Shown: positions 1 to 9,748 of the stretch, in pieces
Layout of the letters: every line of letters begins with the position of its first letter
How positions within the stretch are numbered: the stretch's first letter is position 1
Source: Reticulitermes lucifugus
Lineage: Eukaryota > Arthropoda > Insecta > Blattodea > Rhinotermitidae
Length of the DNA: 26,725 nt
Reading direction: 5' to 3'
Assembly: GCA_026260175.1 (NCBI GenBank)
Contig: JAKCWW010000767.1
Span: 8,233-34,957, forward strand
Made by a program: the position numbers and the translations under genes
Notes under the pieces: model-generated
What the model was told of the DNA's origin: nothing
What the model saw: the letters and a program-made list of their open reading frames with translations, nothing else
Databases searched by the model: none

Positions 1-60
1 GAACCCGCGACGTTCCGGTTTGTAGCGCAGTGCCTCAACCAACTGCGCCACTGCGTGCCC
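1..60 (-). mobile_element. tRNA-derived SINE, 5' head, cut by window start
   Basis: On the minus strand this reads as a pol III A-box-like stretch (GGCGCAGTTGGTTGAGGCAC) followed by a GCGGGTTC B-box start that runs off the window edge. The same head recurs at 2583-2623, 21420-21460 and 26607-26670, so it is a dispersed family and not a tRNA gene. The element's 5' end lies near position 60, next to a minisatellite. The tail is outside the window. Confidence 0.8.
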
Positions 61-61
61 C

Positions 62-173
62 GACAATAAATAGGTACTGACAATAAATAGGCACTGACAA
101 TAAATAGGTACTGACAGTAAATAGGTACTGACAATAAATAGGTACTGACAGTAAATAGGTACTGACAATAAAT
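62..173. repeat. 17-bp minisatellite, about 6.6 copies
   Basis: The unit GACAATAAATAGGTACT repeats head to tail from 62, with only single-base variants (AGT for AAT, GGCACT for GGTACT). It begins directly at the 5' end of the SINE head, so the SINE border and the array border coincide within two bases. Confidence 0.95.
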
Positions 174-1133
174 TTTAGTTGCTATTTTTAATTTAGTCTA
201 TAGCTGATCAGATTACTACACAACGCCGATGCAAACACCATGTAGAATGGCAAAATCAGGTGACCGAACATAGCATTGCGTTACAACCCTGCGGTCGAAG
301 CGTAAGAGAGAGATCAAAAAGAAGAAGAAAAGAGAATTTTGAGGCTCATGCAGGCACGAAGTTAGTGATCCGTAAAGACAGAAAGAGGAAGTAATACCGA
401 TTTCGTGGACCAGAGGTTAGGATTGCTGTAGCAGGGACGTGCTGCGGGGTGTCTATCATTACTGTGAACGAGCGGCTCAAATTTCTCGAGATCAACGCAC
501 TCGAAAAGTTTCTGCACCACTGCGGCACAGTTGAGGGTCTGATTACTGCACCCTCCATAGCACTGCATTTGTGTGTACTTTTTTCACTGATTCGCTTCAT
601 ACAAACAATAGAAGTTACATTAGAACAACGTGTGGCGAAATGAAGTTTGTTCTGGACGTGTTAGTGTAGGTATCAAATAACACATCTCATCGACATTATT
701 TGAGCGGTTTCCAAAATAGAACACGCAGAAGGACAACCTGCCCATTATGAGTTCATTTTATGGTCCTAGTGCAAAGAACGGCATAAAATCAGAAGATAAA
801 TGGTGATGGAAAGTTAGAGGAAATTATACACGTACGTGAAGAATACCGGTTTCTTAAAAGTGGATATGCATGGGCTATATCGGCACACCGTAAAAGTGTC
901 CACAGAACGATCCTCGTACTGCTGGAGAAATAACAACCGGTAGTCTGCTATTGGATCGGAGGCGGAGTGAGGACGAGAGGCAATCTCGATTTGTTGGTGA
1001 AAGGAAACGTAACTGCCCCCGCCGAAGATTGAAACCCAGTCGTTAATATGCAGGCACTTTATTCACTGAACTTTCAGATTTAATCAAAAAGGAAGGAAGG
1101 AAGAAAACTTGAGATTCTTATAGCGGGGTTACC
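174..1133. other. No gene recognised
   Basis: Short overlapping open frames exist on both strands around 346-643, but none shows a domain, signal peptide, codon pattern or splice sites that would support a gene. The stretch ends in A/G-rich DNA with GGAA-type runs near 1090-1110. Confidence 0.6.
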
Positions 1134-1204
1134 AAGTCTTCTGCATGTTACGCCGTGTCGACTGTAAATGTCCAGTCGATACGGCGTAACACCTCAGAAG
1201 ACTT
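1134..1204. repeat. Hairpin / short foldback element
   Basis: Arms 1134-1164 and 1173-1204 are near-perfect inverted repeats (AAGTCTTCTG, then GTTACGCCGT, then TCGACTG) around an 8-nt loop. The order of blocks (CTTCT, then TTACG, then GTCGA) matches the arms of the larger foldbacks at 7047-7220 and 9749-9902. This is probably an internally deleted relative of that family. Confidence 0.8.
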
Positions 1205-1377
1205 GATTTTTTAATCATTTAAAGATGTACTGAGAAAAAAGAAAGAAATGATAAGGGAAATGGAAGAAAACAAACTAGAATGTAAAGATAGGAAGGAAGA
1301 AAAGAGCAAAAACAAAGAAACACAGAAGGAAACACGCCGTCTCTAACGGCGACTTAAATTTCTTGAAATACTGTTGA

Positions 1378-1788
1378 TTGCTTTACTTTAATTTTCTGTC
1401 CGGGCACGCTTGCTTCATGTTTCGATCTTCCGTAAACCTTGGCCTTTATCTCAAAAGACTGTCACGAATTCAGTACTGTATTCAGGAGAAGTTTGCCAGG
1501 AATCTAAGGAGCTCTCATTACCAATTTATTAATGAGATTGATAATTTTTCCAATGACGGAAATATAGACACCAGCAATAAGCACCTCCTGCATAGGCCAA
1601 ATGCCAACCTATCTTGTTTTCAAAAAAGTACATTCTATGCCCGTATAGGAATTTTTATCAGACTCCCTCTGAGTCTCATAAGTCTTAAGAAAGAAAAGAC
1701 AAAATTTAAAGTAGCATTAAGAAAATACTTAAATACACACTCCTTTTACTCAGTAGATGAATTTTTTATGTATAAAGATGGTTCATAG
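1378..1788 (+). pseudogene. LINE reverse-transcriptase ORF, C-terminal remnant
   Basis: The 136-residue open frame ends in a segment I recognise as the common C-terminus of insect non-LTR retrotransposon ORF2: HRPNANLSCFQKSTFYA, then a hydrophobic F..LPLSL segment, then FKVALRKYLNTHSFYSVDEF. The N-terminal part is diverged. No catalytic YxDD box or endonuclease domain lies upstream, so this is a 5'-truncated dead copy. The stop at about 1786 is followed by an AT-rich 3' UTR-like stretch ending in a (TATG) microsatellite, as LINE tails often do. The clade (CR1/Jockey-like) is a guess. Confidence 0.7.
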
Positions 1789-1910
1789 TGAGGTATGTAA
1801 CACGTTTATAGTGTTCAAATGTAAAATTCTATAGTCTGTATAGCTGTATATTTGTATATTATGACTTATTTCACATCCAGCTGTCACTTCGACAGACTTA
1901 TGGATCCATG

Positions 1911-1951
1911 GAATGTATGTATGTATGTATGTATGTACAAGTATGTATGCA
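1911..1951 (+). repeat. (TATG)n microsatellite, likely LINE tail
   Basis: Imperfect TATG repeats follow the LINE remnant by about 125 bp and plausibly form its simple-repeat 3' end. Confidence 0.85.
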
Positions 1952-2372
1952 GAATGTGTCCTGAAATACGACGTAGTATTTACCAATAGTGCCACAGATG
2001 TATCCTAATGCTCTTTTAATGTTGTTCCTCAGTCACTACACAAGGAAAACAAGTTCTGTTGTCAACTATGTTTCTGTTTACAATTTAGGGCTACCCTTTT
2101 GGGCGTAACCTGGCTTTTGTAAAGTTGAATAACCGTTTTACGTCGAACGTTTGGTCCTTTTTTCCGGCTATTTTTCTTCTTACTAAGAATACAAGACAGC
2201 GTAGCGCAGCAACAAACTGCGCGGTAACTAGTTCTGTTTCTATAATCTCTGTTCTTAGTTATCATCTATTCGTGACAGTTGTATTGACATTTGCATTTAT
2301 CTGACATAAACAAAACAAGCTCTCTCACAGAAATAACATTGACATTTGGGTATTCAAATTAAGTTCTAATAG
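1952..2372. other. No gene recognised
   Basis: AT-rich sequence with short chance open frames on both strands. I see no domain, splice pattern or repeat here. Confidence 0.6.
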
Positions 2373-2623
2373 CTGGACAGGCCCTCAGGGCTTCAGGATG
2401 TTGAGGCTTCCAGAATTTCCAGACAATCGGCACCTGAAGGTGGTAAGTTTGTCAGTCTTACGCACCGGTCGCCTTTACTCAGGAGATATCCCTGGTACTC
2501 ATTTCTGTCAGAGTCTGAGTCGATTAAGTCAATGAAATATCCCAAGGACCCCATCGGGAATGCAGCCTGCGACCTGTCAGATTGTAGCTCAGTGCCTCAA
2601 CCAACCGTACCACTGCGTATCCC
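2373..2623 (-). mobile_element. tRNA-derived SINE, near full length, old copy
   Basis: Read on the minus strand, a decayed head (GGTTGGTTGAGGCACTGAGC) is followed by a body that aligns block by block with the copy at 21184-21460, through the terminal GGGCCTGTCCAG block. Relative to that copy it carries a deletion in the body near 2525 and a degraded B box, so it is older. No clear target-site duplication or simple tail is visible on the 2373 side. Confidence 0.8.
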
Positions 2624-4871
2624 AAATTCTACTAACACGTCGATCTAATATTGCGAAACGAAATCTCCGCATATTTCAAAAACCAAATAATTCAAGGCAT
2701 GAAAATAAGTTACCGCAATTTTCCGTACGTAATACGCATATTTTACATTTCTAACGCGCCCCGGAAAGTGTTCTAATTTTCAGAGAGACCTACAAGACGG
2801 GAAGTCTCTTTTCATGGCATTATCTAAGGGACGATAGGAGAAAACTACTATAAGTGTACTGTATTGACATCATACGAATGGCGAAAGTCGACTAAGTTGT
2901 AGAAAAGCGGACAGGACTGGAAATTTCTTTTTCCTCTCTAAGGGAGAATAAATACAGGCATTACTCGTATACCATTGGCGCTCCTGGATTAAGTAACTGG
3001 TAAACAGCTGAGAGCGTAATATTCTTATTGTCTCATTTGTTTCTATATACATCAAAGCAGATAGTACATACGGGAACATAGTCCATGTCAGCCTTCCTAA
3101 TTAATTTTCTTTGTTCTACACTCCACACAATGGAATCTCACACATTAATTAGCAGTTGACAGAGCTTGTAAAGCACACTGAATAAAAACCATTATTCATT
3201 GTCTTCTTCCAATAAAGATTAACGCAGTGCCTAACCACGTTGTCTGCTGTTGGATAATATTTCCACCTGCTTGTAGCTAGCTACAGACCACTTGGTCGGG
3301 CTCGGCCCTGTACAAAAAAAAAAAAAAAAGGAAAGATAGGATCGAAATAAAAGAGAAACGAAAAGCGCTGCAAAATTTCGCCTGAAGCTGGTAGGGGTAT
3401 ATCAGACAGTTCTGTTGGTTGGCTGGTTGTGGTGGTAGCGTCTCTCTCGTCAGGGCCTCCAACCCTTTTGTCTCGGCTTCGTACCAGCAAAGTTGAGCAT
3501 CGGCAGTTATTGCTTACTCTCACTGCGACCAAAACGTGCGACATGTATTGCTTCCTCTTGGTAAGTCTGTCGATCATACTTTGTTTCTTTGTTAGTTTAC
3601 TTAACCCACTGGCGTGATTTTACGTCTCAAAGACGTCTGTTGTATTGAGTGACATATCTCAATTTGACGACTGTACGGTGTTACCCGGTGTTACCCGAAA
3701 TTATTTATTTACTGGACAACAAATACAATGAAAATGAAAGTAAATTTTATGTTATGTTTAGGCATTTATCTTGAAACCTGTGATAGTTTTTATATGTGCA
3801 CGAAACCATACAGTATATGTGACGGCCTAGAATTGTTTTGAGTGTGCAGCACCTCTGTTTTTTATTAGGGAGGTCTGAAATTTAAATCGCCTTCAGAAAC
3901 CGACTATCCTGGTTCAAATATATTGTGATTTCGTTTCGCTACTCCAGCCAAATGCCTCAAAATAGGTCACGACTGCTTCTTTCCAAATCACTTCCAATTA
4001 ACTCTTTACCAATCATTCTGCCATTCGATGGTTTATAGTAGGGGTTAACTACAGGGCCGTTAAAATACCATAAATTAATAAATATCCCAGTAGGTTAAAT
4101 TACGCATTTTAGACTGGATAAGTTATGCAGCATACAAAGGGAAACGTGAAAGAGAATCACTTGGGTCTATTATGATAATGTGAAAGGAGAGGATGGTGTG
4201 GAATATTAAAAGACGATGTTTAAAATGAAGAGGTTTTGGTTGGCTCTTGGTTTGTGTAGCGATGATGCTTAAATTACAGATGTTATGATTGATTATTGGA
4301 TTGTTTAATTACACTGTCTTATCTGTACATATTATAAATAACTGATTCTTGATTTATTTAACGACACTGTTTCAGCAGCAGAAATCATGTAGCGTTGGAT
4401 GGTAGGTTCACTGCGAAAAGTAAATTGGGAAGGAAGTCATCTTTCGCTATTCACCTAGAGTAACTGGGGAAAACAAAGAAATGTCTCGGTCAGAATAAAC
4501 TGAAATCCGGGTATCTACCAAATATACATCAAGAAGTTTACCGCTAGTTTAACCTGCTCGATGGCTAGACGGAATTGAGGTTGCGTTTACTGTGTTCAAG
4601 CCTGACGCTAAATGCGTCAAGTGCAGCCTATTACATTAAATCTGGTGGTAAATATATTAACCACTCAACTCTAAATGCTGAAAGCAACCGTATCATGTAA
4701 CCGATCGTGATCAGTCCAATGACGTCATGTCCATGCCGTTTAACCAGCATACTAAGCACAGTCTGTCCAGACCACGCCGTTGTGGCAATAGCTGTAGAAG
4801 GTCGAGCTGGTGCTAGGTTTTCCATGGAGCGGTTGTGAAGAACCACGTAAACCAGTCACAATATTCAGCGA
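2624..4871. other. Mostly featureless; possible upstream region of the cuticle gene
   Basis: The stretch contains an A16 run at 3314-3329 and a direct repeat of GGTGTTACCC near 3680-3700. A more GC-rich patch at 3400-3600 holds the candidate first exon listed separately. Open frames at 2560-2754, 2870-3079 and 4631-4846 overlap a SINE or show no gene-like features. Confidence 0.5.
3543..3560 (+). other. Candidate short first coding exon (MYCFLL)
   Basis: ATG TAT TGC TTC CTC TTG is followed at once by the strong splice donor GTAAGT. Insect cuticular protein genes very often begin with a tiny first exon of this kind, encoding the start of the signal peptide. The exon ends in phase 0, however, while the next recognised cuticle exon (9963) needs phase 1 from its main acceptor. 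A direct join does not work, so an intermediate exon would be required. This may also be chance. Confidence 0.2.
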
Positions 4872-4938
4872 ATGTTATTTGTTGGAATCCAACCAAATAC
4901 ACTCTTTTGTTTGTATATATCTGATTATCATTAATCTA

Positions 4939-4980
4939 TCTCCATCATGTTTCGGCTTCTACTAAGCCACCATCAGGGAT
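4939..4980 (-). ncRNA. Hammerhead-like motif, copy 1
   Basis: The minus strand reads ATCC, CTGATGG, T, stem II GGCTT / AAGCC with loop AGTAG, then GAAAC, then ATGAT and GGAGAT. Stem II is perfect over 5 bp. Stem I is partial (TCC/GGA). The box is CTGATGG where a hammerhead would have CTGANGA. Function is not shown. Confidence 0.45.
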
Positions 4981-5317
4981 AATATATATAAGGGAATATA
5001 TGCATAAGTACACAGATACATTCGAGAGCAACACACGTGTATCTTCCAGTATAAAAGTCATAACGGCCATTGATGTAATATTTGTTATATCCCTGTGTTA
5101 TTCATTGTTGGCAGTGTCCACGGATGTAATATTAGACAATGAAATTGAAAATTAAAACATCTAAAATAGTAATGATGATAAGCTTGTTGTTGCAAGTATT
5201 CCTTCATTTGTAGACGTAGGCATTCAGTTATACTCGTAGCATTCAAACATGTATAGCCGCTACGACTTGTATACTGAGAGATGCAGGTGTGCTACTCTCA
5301 AATGTAATTGTGTATTA

Positions 5318-5379
5318 ACACACATATATATATATATATATTCCCATATATATTCCCATATATATATATTCCCATATAT
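5318..5379. repeat. (AT)n microsatellite with TTCCC interruptions
   Basis: AT dinucleotides are interrupted by three TTCCCATATATA-type units. They lie just inside the right arm of inverted-repeat element A. Confidence 0.9.
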
Positions 5380-5424
5380 ATCTCCCTGAAGATGGTTTAG
5401 TAGATGCCAAAACACGTTGGAGAT
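5380..5424 (+). ncRNA. Hammerhead-like motif, copy 2
   Basis: Stem I is ATCTCC at 5380-5385 with GGAGAT at 5419-5424, a perfect 6 bp. The box CTGAAGA is at 5386-5392, T at 5393, stem II GGTTT/ATGCC around loop AGTAG, then AAAAC. Stem II is weakened by one mismatch and the first G of the GAAA box is A. This copy is the partner of copy 1 in the opposite arm of the same element. Confidence 0.5.
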
Positions 5425-5811
5425 GCTTTAATGATAAGATATATAAAATCTAATCAGTGTATTTGGTTGCATTCTAATAAATAATAGCATAATACATGGA
5501 CAATTCAAAATATTGGGATTAAAAAGTCCAGCAAATGGTTTAAGTGCCGAACCCGAGGCTTGCAGAATGGAACGCAGGATTTCTCACTACCTAACTTCGT
5601 CGGAATCCGAAATGTTTACTTTGGTGTACATGGGCATTGCAGTCTTCTTGGTTACGACTGTGTGTAGCCTGGTCCACTATTTCGGAGGAGCCAGATGCTT
5701 CCATCTACAGAATAGAAGTGTAGCAGCATGGATACCCAGTGGACGGAAGTAGCAGTTTCCTGAGGAACGTTGATACATGGCGTCATAAACTAGAAGACTA
5801 CAGTATTTAAT

Positions 5812-6625
5812 AAAACTTACAATCACCCAACAGTATTGGAAGTAAAACTTGTGTAGGAACTTAATGAAATCGGGCGAAAAAATGTAGAAAATAGGGCAAA
5901 GTCCCCTTTACTCGCGTAGGTAATGTATAGCTTCCTCCCTCATGGCTCGACAGCCTCTAGTGGACCAGGGCCTCCTCATTATCGAGGCTTCACGATCACA
6001 ATCAGACACACCACACTCGGTAGGACTCCTCTCGACAAATGATCAGCCCGTCGCAGAGACCTCTACCTGACAACGCACAACACCCACAACAGACAAACAT
6101 CCATGTCCCGACGAGATTCGGACCCGCAATCCCAGCAAGCGAACGGTCGCAGACCCACGCCTTTGAAAGAGCTGTAGCTGGGATTTGAACCAACTTTAAT
6201 GGAAGTCACAATTTCTCAACAATAATGCGTATAGATTTCACATGCCGAATTTTATCGAGATCGAGCGAAAAATGTAGAAAATAGGGCAAAATCCCCTTTA
6301 CTCCCTTAGGTAAATATAGCCTTAGCTGAACCGACTATAAGGGAAGTCACAATTACTCAACTCTAATGCATATAGGTCTCATATGCCGAAATTTATCGAG
6401 ATAGGACGAAAAATGTAGAAAATATGGAAAATTTCTTTCACTCCCTTAGGTAAATTATAGCTTTCGCTTGACCGGTTTTAGCAAAACTCACAAGTACCGA
6501 GCAACATTACATGGAGATCTCATATACCACGTTTTATCCAAATCGAGAGATAAATGTAGAAAATACTGGCAAAACTTGATGTGCCCCCTTAGTTAAAAGT
6601 AGCCTCCGCTGCGCAGATCTTAACT
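5812..6625. repeat. 142-bp tandem satellite, about 4 diverged copies
   Basis: The anchor GCGAAAAATGTAGAAAATA recurs (with variants) near 5873, 6262, 6404 and 6546. The last three are spaced exactly 142 bp apart. A further partial unit precedes the first anchor. Each unit also carries a CCCTTTACTCCCTTAGGTAAA block and a TCTCATATGCCGAATTTATC block. Units differ by many substitutions, so the array is old. The first unit is split by the insert at 5932-6186. Confidence 0.85.
5932..6186 (-). mobile_element. SINE-like insertion inside the 142-bp satellite
   Basis: The extra 247 bp between the first two satellite anchors (389 minus 142) is GC-rich, unlike its surroundings. On the minus strand it holds GGTCCGAATCTC, close to a pol III B box, followed by GGGACATGGATGTTTGTCTG, a block I associate with tRNA-derived insect SINEs. 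The borders are set by where satellite homology stops and resumes. No clean target-site duplication was found. The open frame at 6002-6193 is only this repeat. Confidence 0.6.
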
Positions 6626-7046
6626 GAGGTTCGGTCCAGAAGGTCGAAAGCGCCATGTTCTGAATACCTTGATAAATACTAGTTGCGCTGTGACAATTAC
6701 GCTCGCAGCCTCACAGGTGTTACGAAGGTTACGTACATTTTAATTCTGACTTGCGAGGCATATCATTAACAGGCAGGAGGGTGGAGTGAGTACGAGCCTG
6801 ACAAAACTCCGAAGACAGGTATAGCGTGCGGCAACACTACAGACCTACTTTGCATTGATGTAGGAAATATCGGAAAGCATTGGCTCTCACGCTTTTATGA
6901 AGTTATTCATTACAATTGAGGATATTTCTGGTCATCGTAATGGCCATTTCTAGAATATACTGAGAATATTATCATTACACTTGACCAAAGTTGCGCAGTA
7001 ATCAGACGTATTCTGTCTTTGATTTCAGGCTTCCCCCGCAATATTG
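6626..7046. other. No gene recognised
   Basis: Non-repetitive to the eye, with no open frame of interest. The last about 20 bases (GCTTCCCCCGCAATATTGAT) resemble the flank of the foldback at 9749-9902 read in the opposite sense, so the true element border may be near 7029. Confidence 0.5.
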
Positions 7047-7220
7047 ATGAGATTTGCGCTCTTCTGGGATATTACGCAGCGTCGAGTTGTAAGAAGGGCG
7101 AAGAAGTCCAAGTCTTGGACTTCTTGACCCTTGAAGATGGGATCGATACATTGTCCCGAAACGTCGGTAAAGGATTACCACTCGACGCTGCGTAATATCC
7201 TAGAAGAGCTCAGATCTCAT
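7047..7220. mobile_element. Foldback element, family GCTCTTCTGGGATATTACG, copy 1
   Basis: The left arm at 7047-7092 and the right arm at 7172-7220 are inverted repeats: ATGAGAT, CTCTTCT.GGATATTACG, CAGCGTCGAGT. Between them lie a perfect 25-bp palindrome (7101-7125) and a hammerhead-like motif on the plus strand. No open frame is present. A sister copy lies at 9749-9902 and a reduced one at 1134-1204. Confidence 0.8.
7123..7170 (+). ncRNA. Hammerhead-like motif, copy 3
   Basis: TTGACC (stem I) is followed by CTTGAAGA (one base longer than the usual box), T, stem II GGGA / TCCC (4 bp) with an 11-nt loop, GAAACGTC, then GGTAAA, which pairs with TTGACC at 5 of 6 positions. GAA-ACGT-C would give a short self-complementary stem III and a GUC triplet, the classic hammerhead cleavage triplet. 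Activity is unknown. Confidence 0.45.
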
Positions 7221-8719
7221 ATTCTGTCTTACCTTCCACATAATCGCCTTACTATCTGGTAGAAACAAGCTTCCTGCTTTCATCAGAAAACAAATTCTAA
7301 ACTCTTCCCTTCGTGGCAGGTGTTCACTTCAGATGTGATGCCACGAATACCTACTTTTCTGTAGACTGTAGGTCGTCAAGTAAAGTATCCGTTATTATTG
7401 TCAGATTTCAATCAAACTTGAATGTTCTCGACAGATTTTGAAAACCAATAATCAAATTTAAAATTTCACGAAAATCCCATCAGTGGCAGCCGAGTTGTTT
7501 CATCCGGACGGACAGACAGACAATATGAAGCTAATAGCCGCTATTCGAAATTTTGGGAGCGCGCCTAAAAAACCCCCGGTTTTGCGAAACAATAAGTTGC
7601 GTTTTCTTTCTTCCTTCTGCATTTCCTTTATTACCTTCTTTCTTTAGGTGATTTTCCTCCACTTCCTTCTAAATCATCTTTCATGTTAATCGTCAAAACA
7701 CTTTTTACTGCAATAAACCCCTGAAGTTTTTACAGTGTTGTTAAACAGCCTGTGGATGAATCATCTGCAATGCAATAGAACTGGAGAGTCCAAGGAATGC
7801 TTTATGAATTGGGAACATATAACATGCCTTTCTTGAGCTGCCGCCAGACGGTACTCAATTGAGTTGCCGAATGTCTGTTCTTTAAAGCATTATCACAGGC
7901 GGAGTTATGTCGTATTAGGGTAATGACGTGTGGATATTTAAGAGGATGATGAAGTAATTTTTATTTGTTCATTTAATTGCTGGGAAATTAAATTACCTAT
8001 CCTATAGAAACTGTTTTACGTACGCTTCGCGTCAATGAGAGGCTGTCAGCTTCTTGGGCTTAGTACTTGCACACAATAACTCTAATCTCTCCTCTGCCGT
8101 GCCTTATTCTTATACGAAACAACAGTTCAGAGAAACAGTGGCATAACTGTCTTGTTACGTATTTGAACTAACGTTAAATAGGAGCGTAATGCTATTGTTT
8201 TTGTACACTGTATATTGTCACACTTCTGACTGAGATTTTTCATGGCCCTGCCTAATTACTTCGGTAAATCTTGTATTAATACCTGCAAGTAGATTATGAA
8301 CATTCTCCATTTTTTCCAGTTCATCTTTCATACTTGGTTATAATGTTGATTTCTACCTACTAATTTATATGTGAAACATCTTTGAATATCCCAGCAGCAA
8401 ATCCTTTGCGATCATCATAGTGCCGAGCAGTTCAGCCATTTATTGAATATTTCTGGACATAGATATCCCAAAGCATCTTCAAAGGTCATCTTTGGCTTCT
8501 TGAAGCCTACAATCTGCTCTGCCGCCTATTGTTAAACGGTACGCAAGGTTCAGGAATAAGGAGTTCTGGACACTCAGGGCGATAGTGCAATAAAATAGAT
8601 AAATGTGAAGCAAATAAATACAGACAGGACATTCTGCCTCACTTGCATCTAGTCCGCAGTGAAGAAAACAGACAACTTTGCTTCCATTACCCTTCACGTC
8701 TTCTTACAGCAATCTTCGG
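7221..8719. other. No gene recognised; possible decayed repeat near 7440-7590
   Basis: Around 7500-7590 there is CCGGACGGACAGACAGACAA followed by an AAAACCCCCGGTTTT-like run. I have a general impression of such blocks in insect repeats but cannot place it. The remainder is AT-rich with no convincing open frame. Confidence 0.4.
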
Positions 8720-8990
8720 GAGCTGGTACAGGGACAGGGCTACGGGCTCTTTCTTATCTCGGCATGGGTAGGAAAATTATTTATCCAAAGAATCTCTACG
8801 GGTGCTGAGGCCCACCAAGTCTACTACTGAATTGGTACAAGGGTCTCTTTCTTGGTGGCAAAGCGACTGGGGCGTGATGTTGACCACTCACTTTCATATA
8901 GTGTATAAGTTATGAATGAGTGGAGCTATACTTCCACTCCTATATGCCTTCATAGTGTGGACAGGAAAAATTTACCTTTACCTTACAGTA
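8720..8990 (+). repeat. Probable dispersed repeat with TTTACC tail
   Basis: The segment ends in GGAAAAATTTACCTTTACCT, a short simple tail. The SINE at 21184-21460 also ends in CTTTACCTTTTAC on its own strand. Shared tails usually mean shared LINE machinery. The body (GGTGCTGAGGCCCACC, then TATAAGTTATGAATGAGTGG, then CACTCCTATATGCC) looks like repeat sequence, but no second copy is in this window. The 5' border is uncertain. Confidence 0.45.
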
Positions 8991-9243
8991 TTCAGTTAGA
9001 CTTATGTCCTTTTTATTTTAGCCATCCAATGTATTCTCGTATTTGGTCTTTCTATATCAAGCTATCCCTGTCTTGGCTACACTACCATTAAAGTTTAAAA
9101 TAGAAGTCACTGGAGCTAGGATAGGTTTATGCATCCTAATATGCATTTAGACATGATATTCAGAGATGGCTTTTGTGGGGTGCTTTGGGTCTGGTATGCA
9201 GCTTCTTAGCACTTATTTCCTTTGAATATGTATATATCCAGTC

Positions 9244-9453
9244 ATGCCGGGCGGTGACTGCAGGTTGGGCTTGACCTTCGTCTTGACCTTCAGCTTGACT
9301 TTCAGTCTCGTGAGGTCACTGCCATTGCCAATCCAAGAACGAGTTCCCAGCTTGCTCCATTTACGCGTCACGATTGCATATTATTATAAGGGATATTCTA
9401 ATCACATTAGTAATGTGCCACCCGCCACTACGTATCAAACTGTGCCTGTCTGA
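9244..9453 (+). other. Small ORF with a signal-peptide-like start, doubtful
   Basis: A true ATG opens 69 residues beginning MPGGDCRLG and then a hydrophobic LTFVLTFSLTFSLV run, produced by a near-repeat of CTTGACCTTCA. A donor-like GTAATG at about 9409 would leave phase 1, which fits the cuticle exon at 9963, and GTGAGG at 9309 would leave phase 0. It could be the missing signal-peptide exon, or a chance frame in low-complexity DNA. Confidence 0.2.
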
Positions 9454-9660
9454 ACTGACTTTATACGTGGATATATGTTACATGTTGCGTCACTGCATGT
9501 TCAACATCGTTACAAAACAAACAATGCCGACGTCTCTGCTTTGACTGTCGCACATGGCAGTCAGTTAATATTAAGCACTCTGTGAACGGAATGAGTCTGA
9601 TAGTCCTTAAAGAGGGCACACATTACTCTTCGCTAATTCCACGTTGCGGAAGAATTGGAC

Positions 9661-9718
9661 GGATTATTTATTTATGTATTTATTTATTTATTTATTTCCC
9701 TATTTATTTCCTTTTATT
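9661..9718. repeat. (TTTA)n microsatellite
   Basis: Imperfect ATTT repeats with two TTTCCCT-type breaks, about 30 bp before foldback copy 2. Confidence 0.9.
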
Positions 9719-9748
9719 TCAAAATTAAAAAAATTGTCCTCTTTATTT

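Larger units (their letters stand above)
4872..5489. mobile_element. Inverted-repeat element A, head-to-head arms about 200-270 bp
   Basis: Left arm 4872 to about 5080 and right arm about 5220 to 5489 are imperfect inverted copies. Both outer ends read GGTTG-ATTC-AA-AAATAA on their own strand, preceded by GTGTATTTGGTTG. Each arm carries the hammerhead-like motif described separately, and both motifs point outward. Pairing continues inward through TTGAGAG..GCACAC-type blocks to a central spacer. No open frame is present, so the element is non-autonomous. It resembles inverted pseudo-LTR arrangements of Penelope-like elements, but that assignment is inference. Confidence 0.7.

Noticed and set aside
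1-60. tRNA gene at the window edge
   Set aside because: The A/B-box head recurs at four places with a common non-tRNA body, so it is a SINE family.
3543-3560. Direct join of the MYCFLL exon to the cuticle exon at 9963
   Set aside because: Phase 0 against phase 1 (or phase 2 at the alternative acceptor). The reading frame would break without another exon.
5513-5752. 79-residue frame with a hydrophobic segment (YMGIAVFLVTTVCSLVHYF)
   Set aside because: No ATG at its start, no family resemblance, and it directly follows a repeat element. One hydrophobic stretch in AT-rich DNA is expected by chance.
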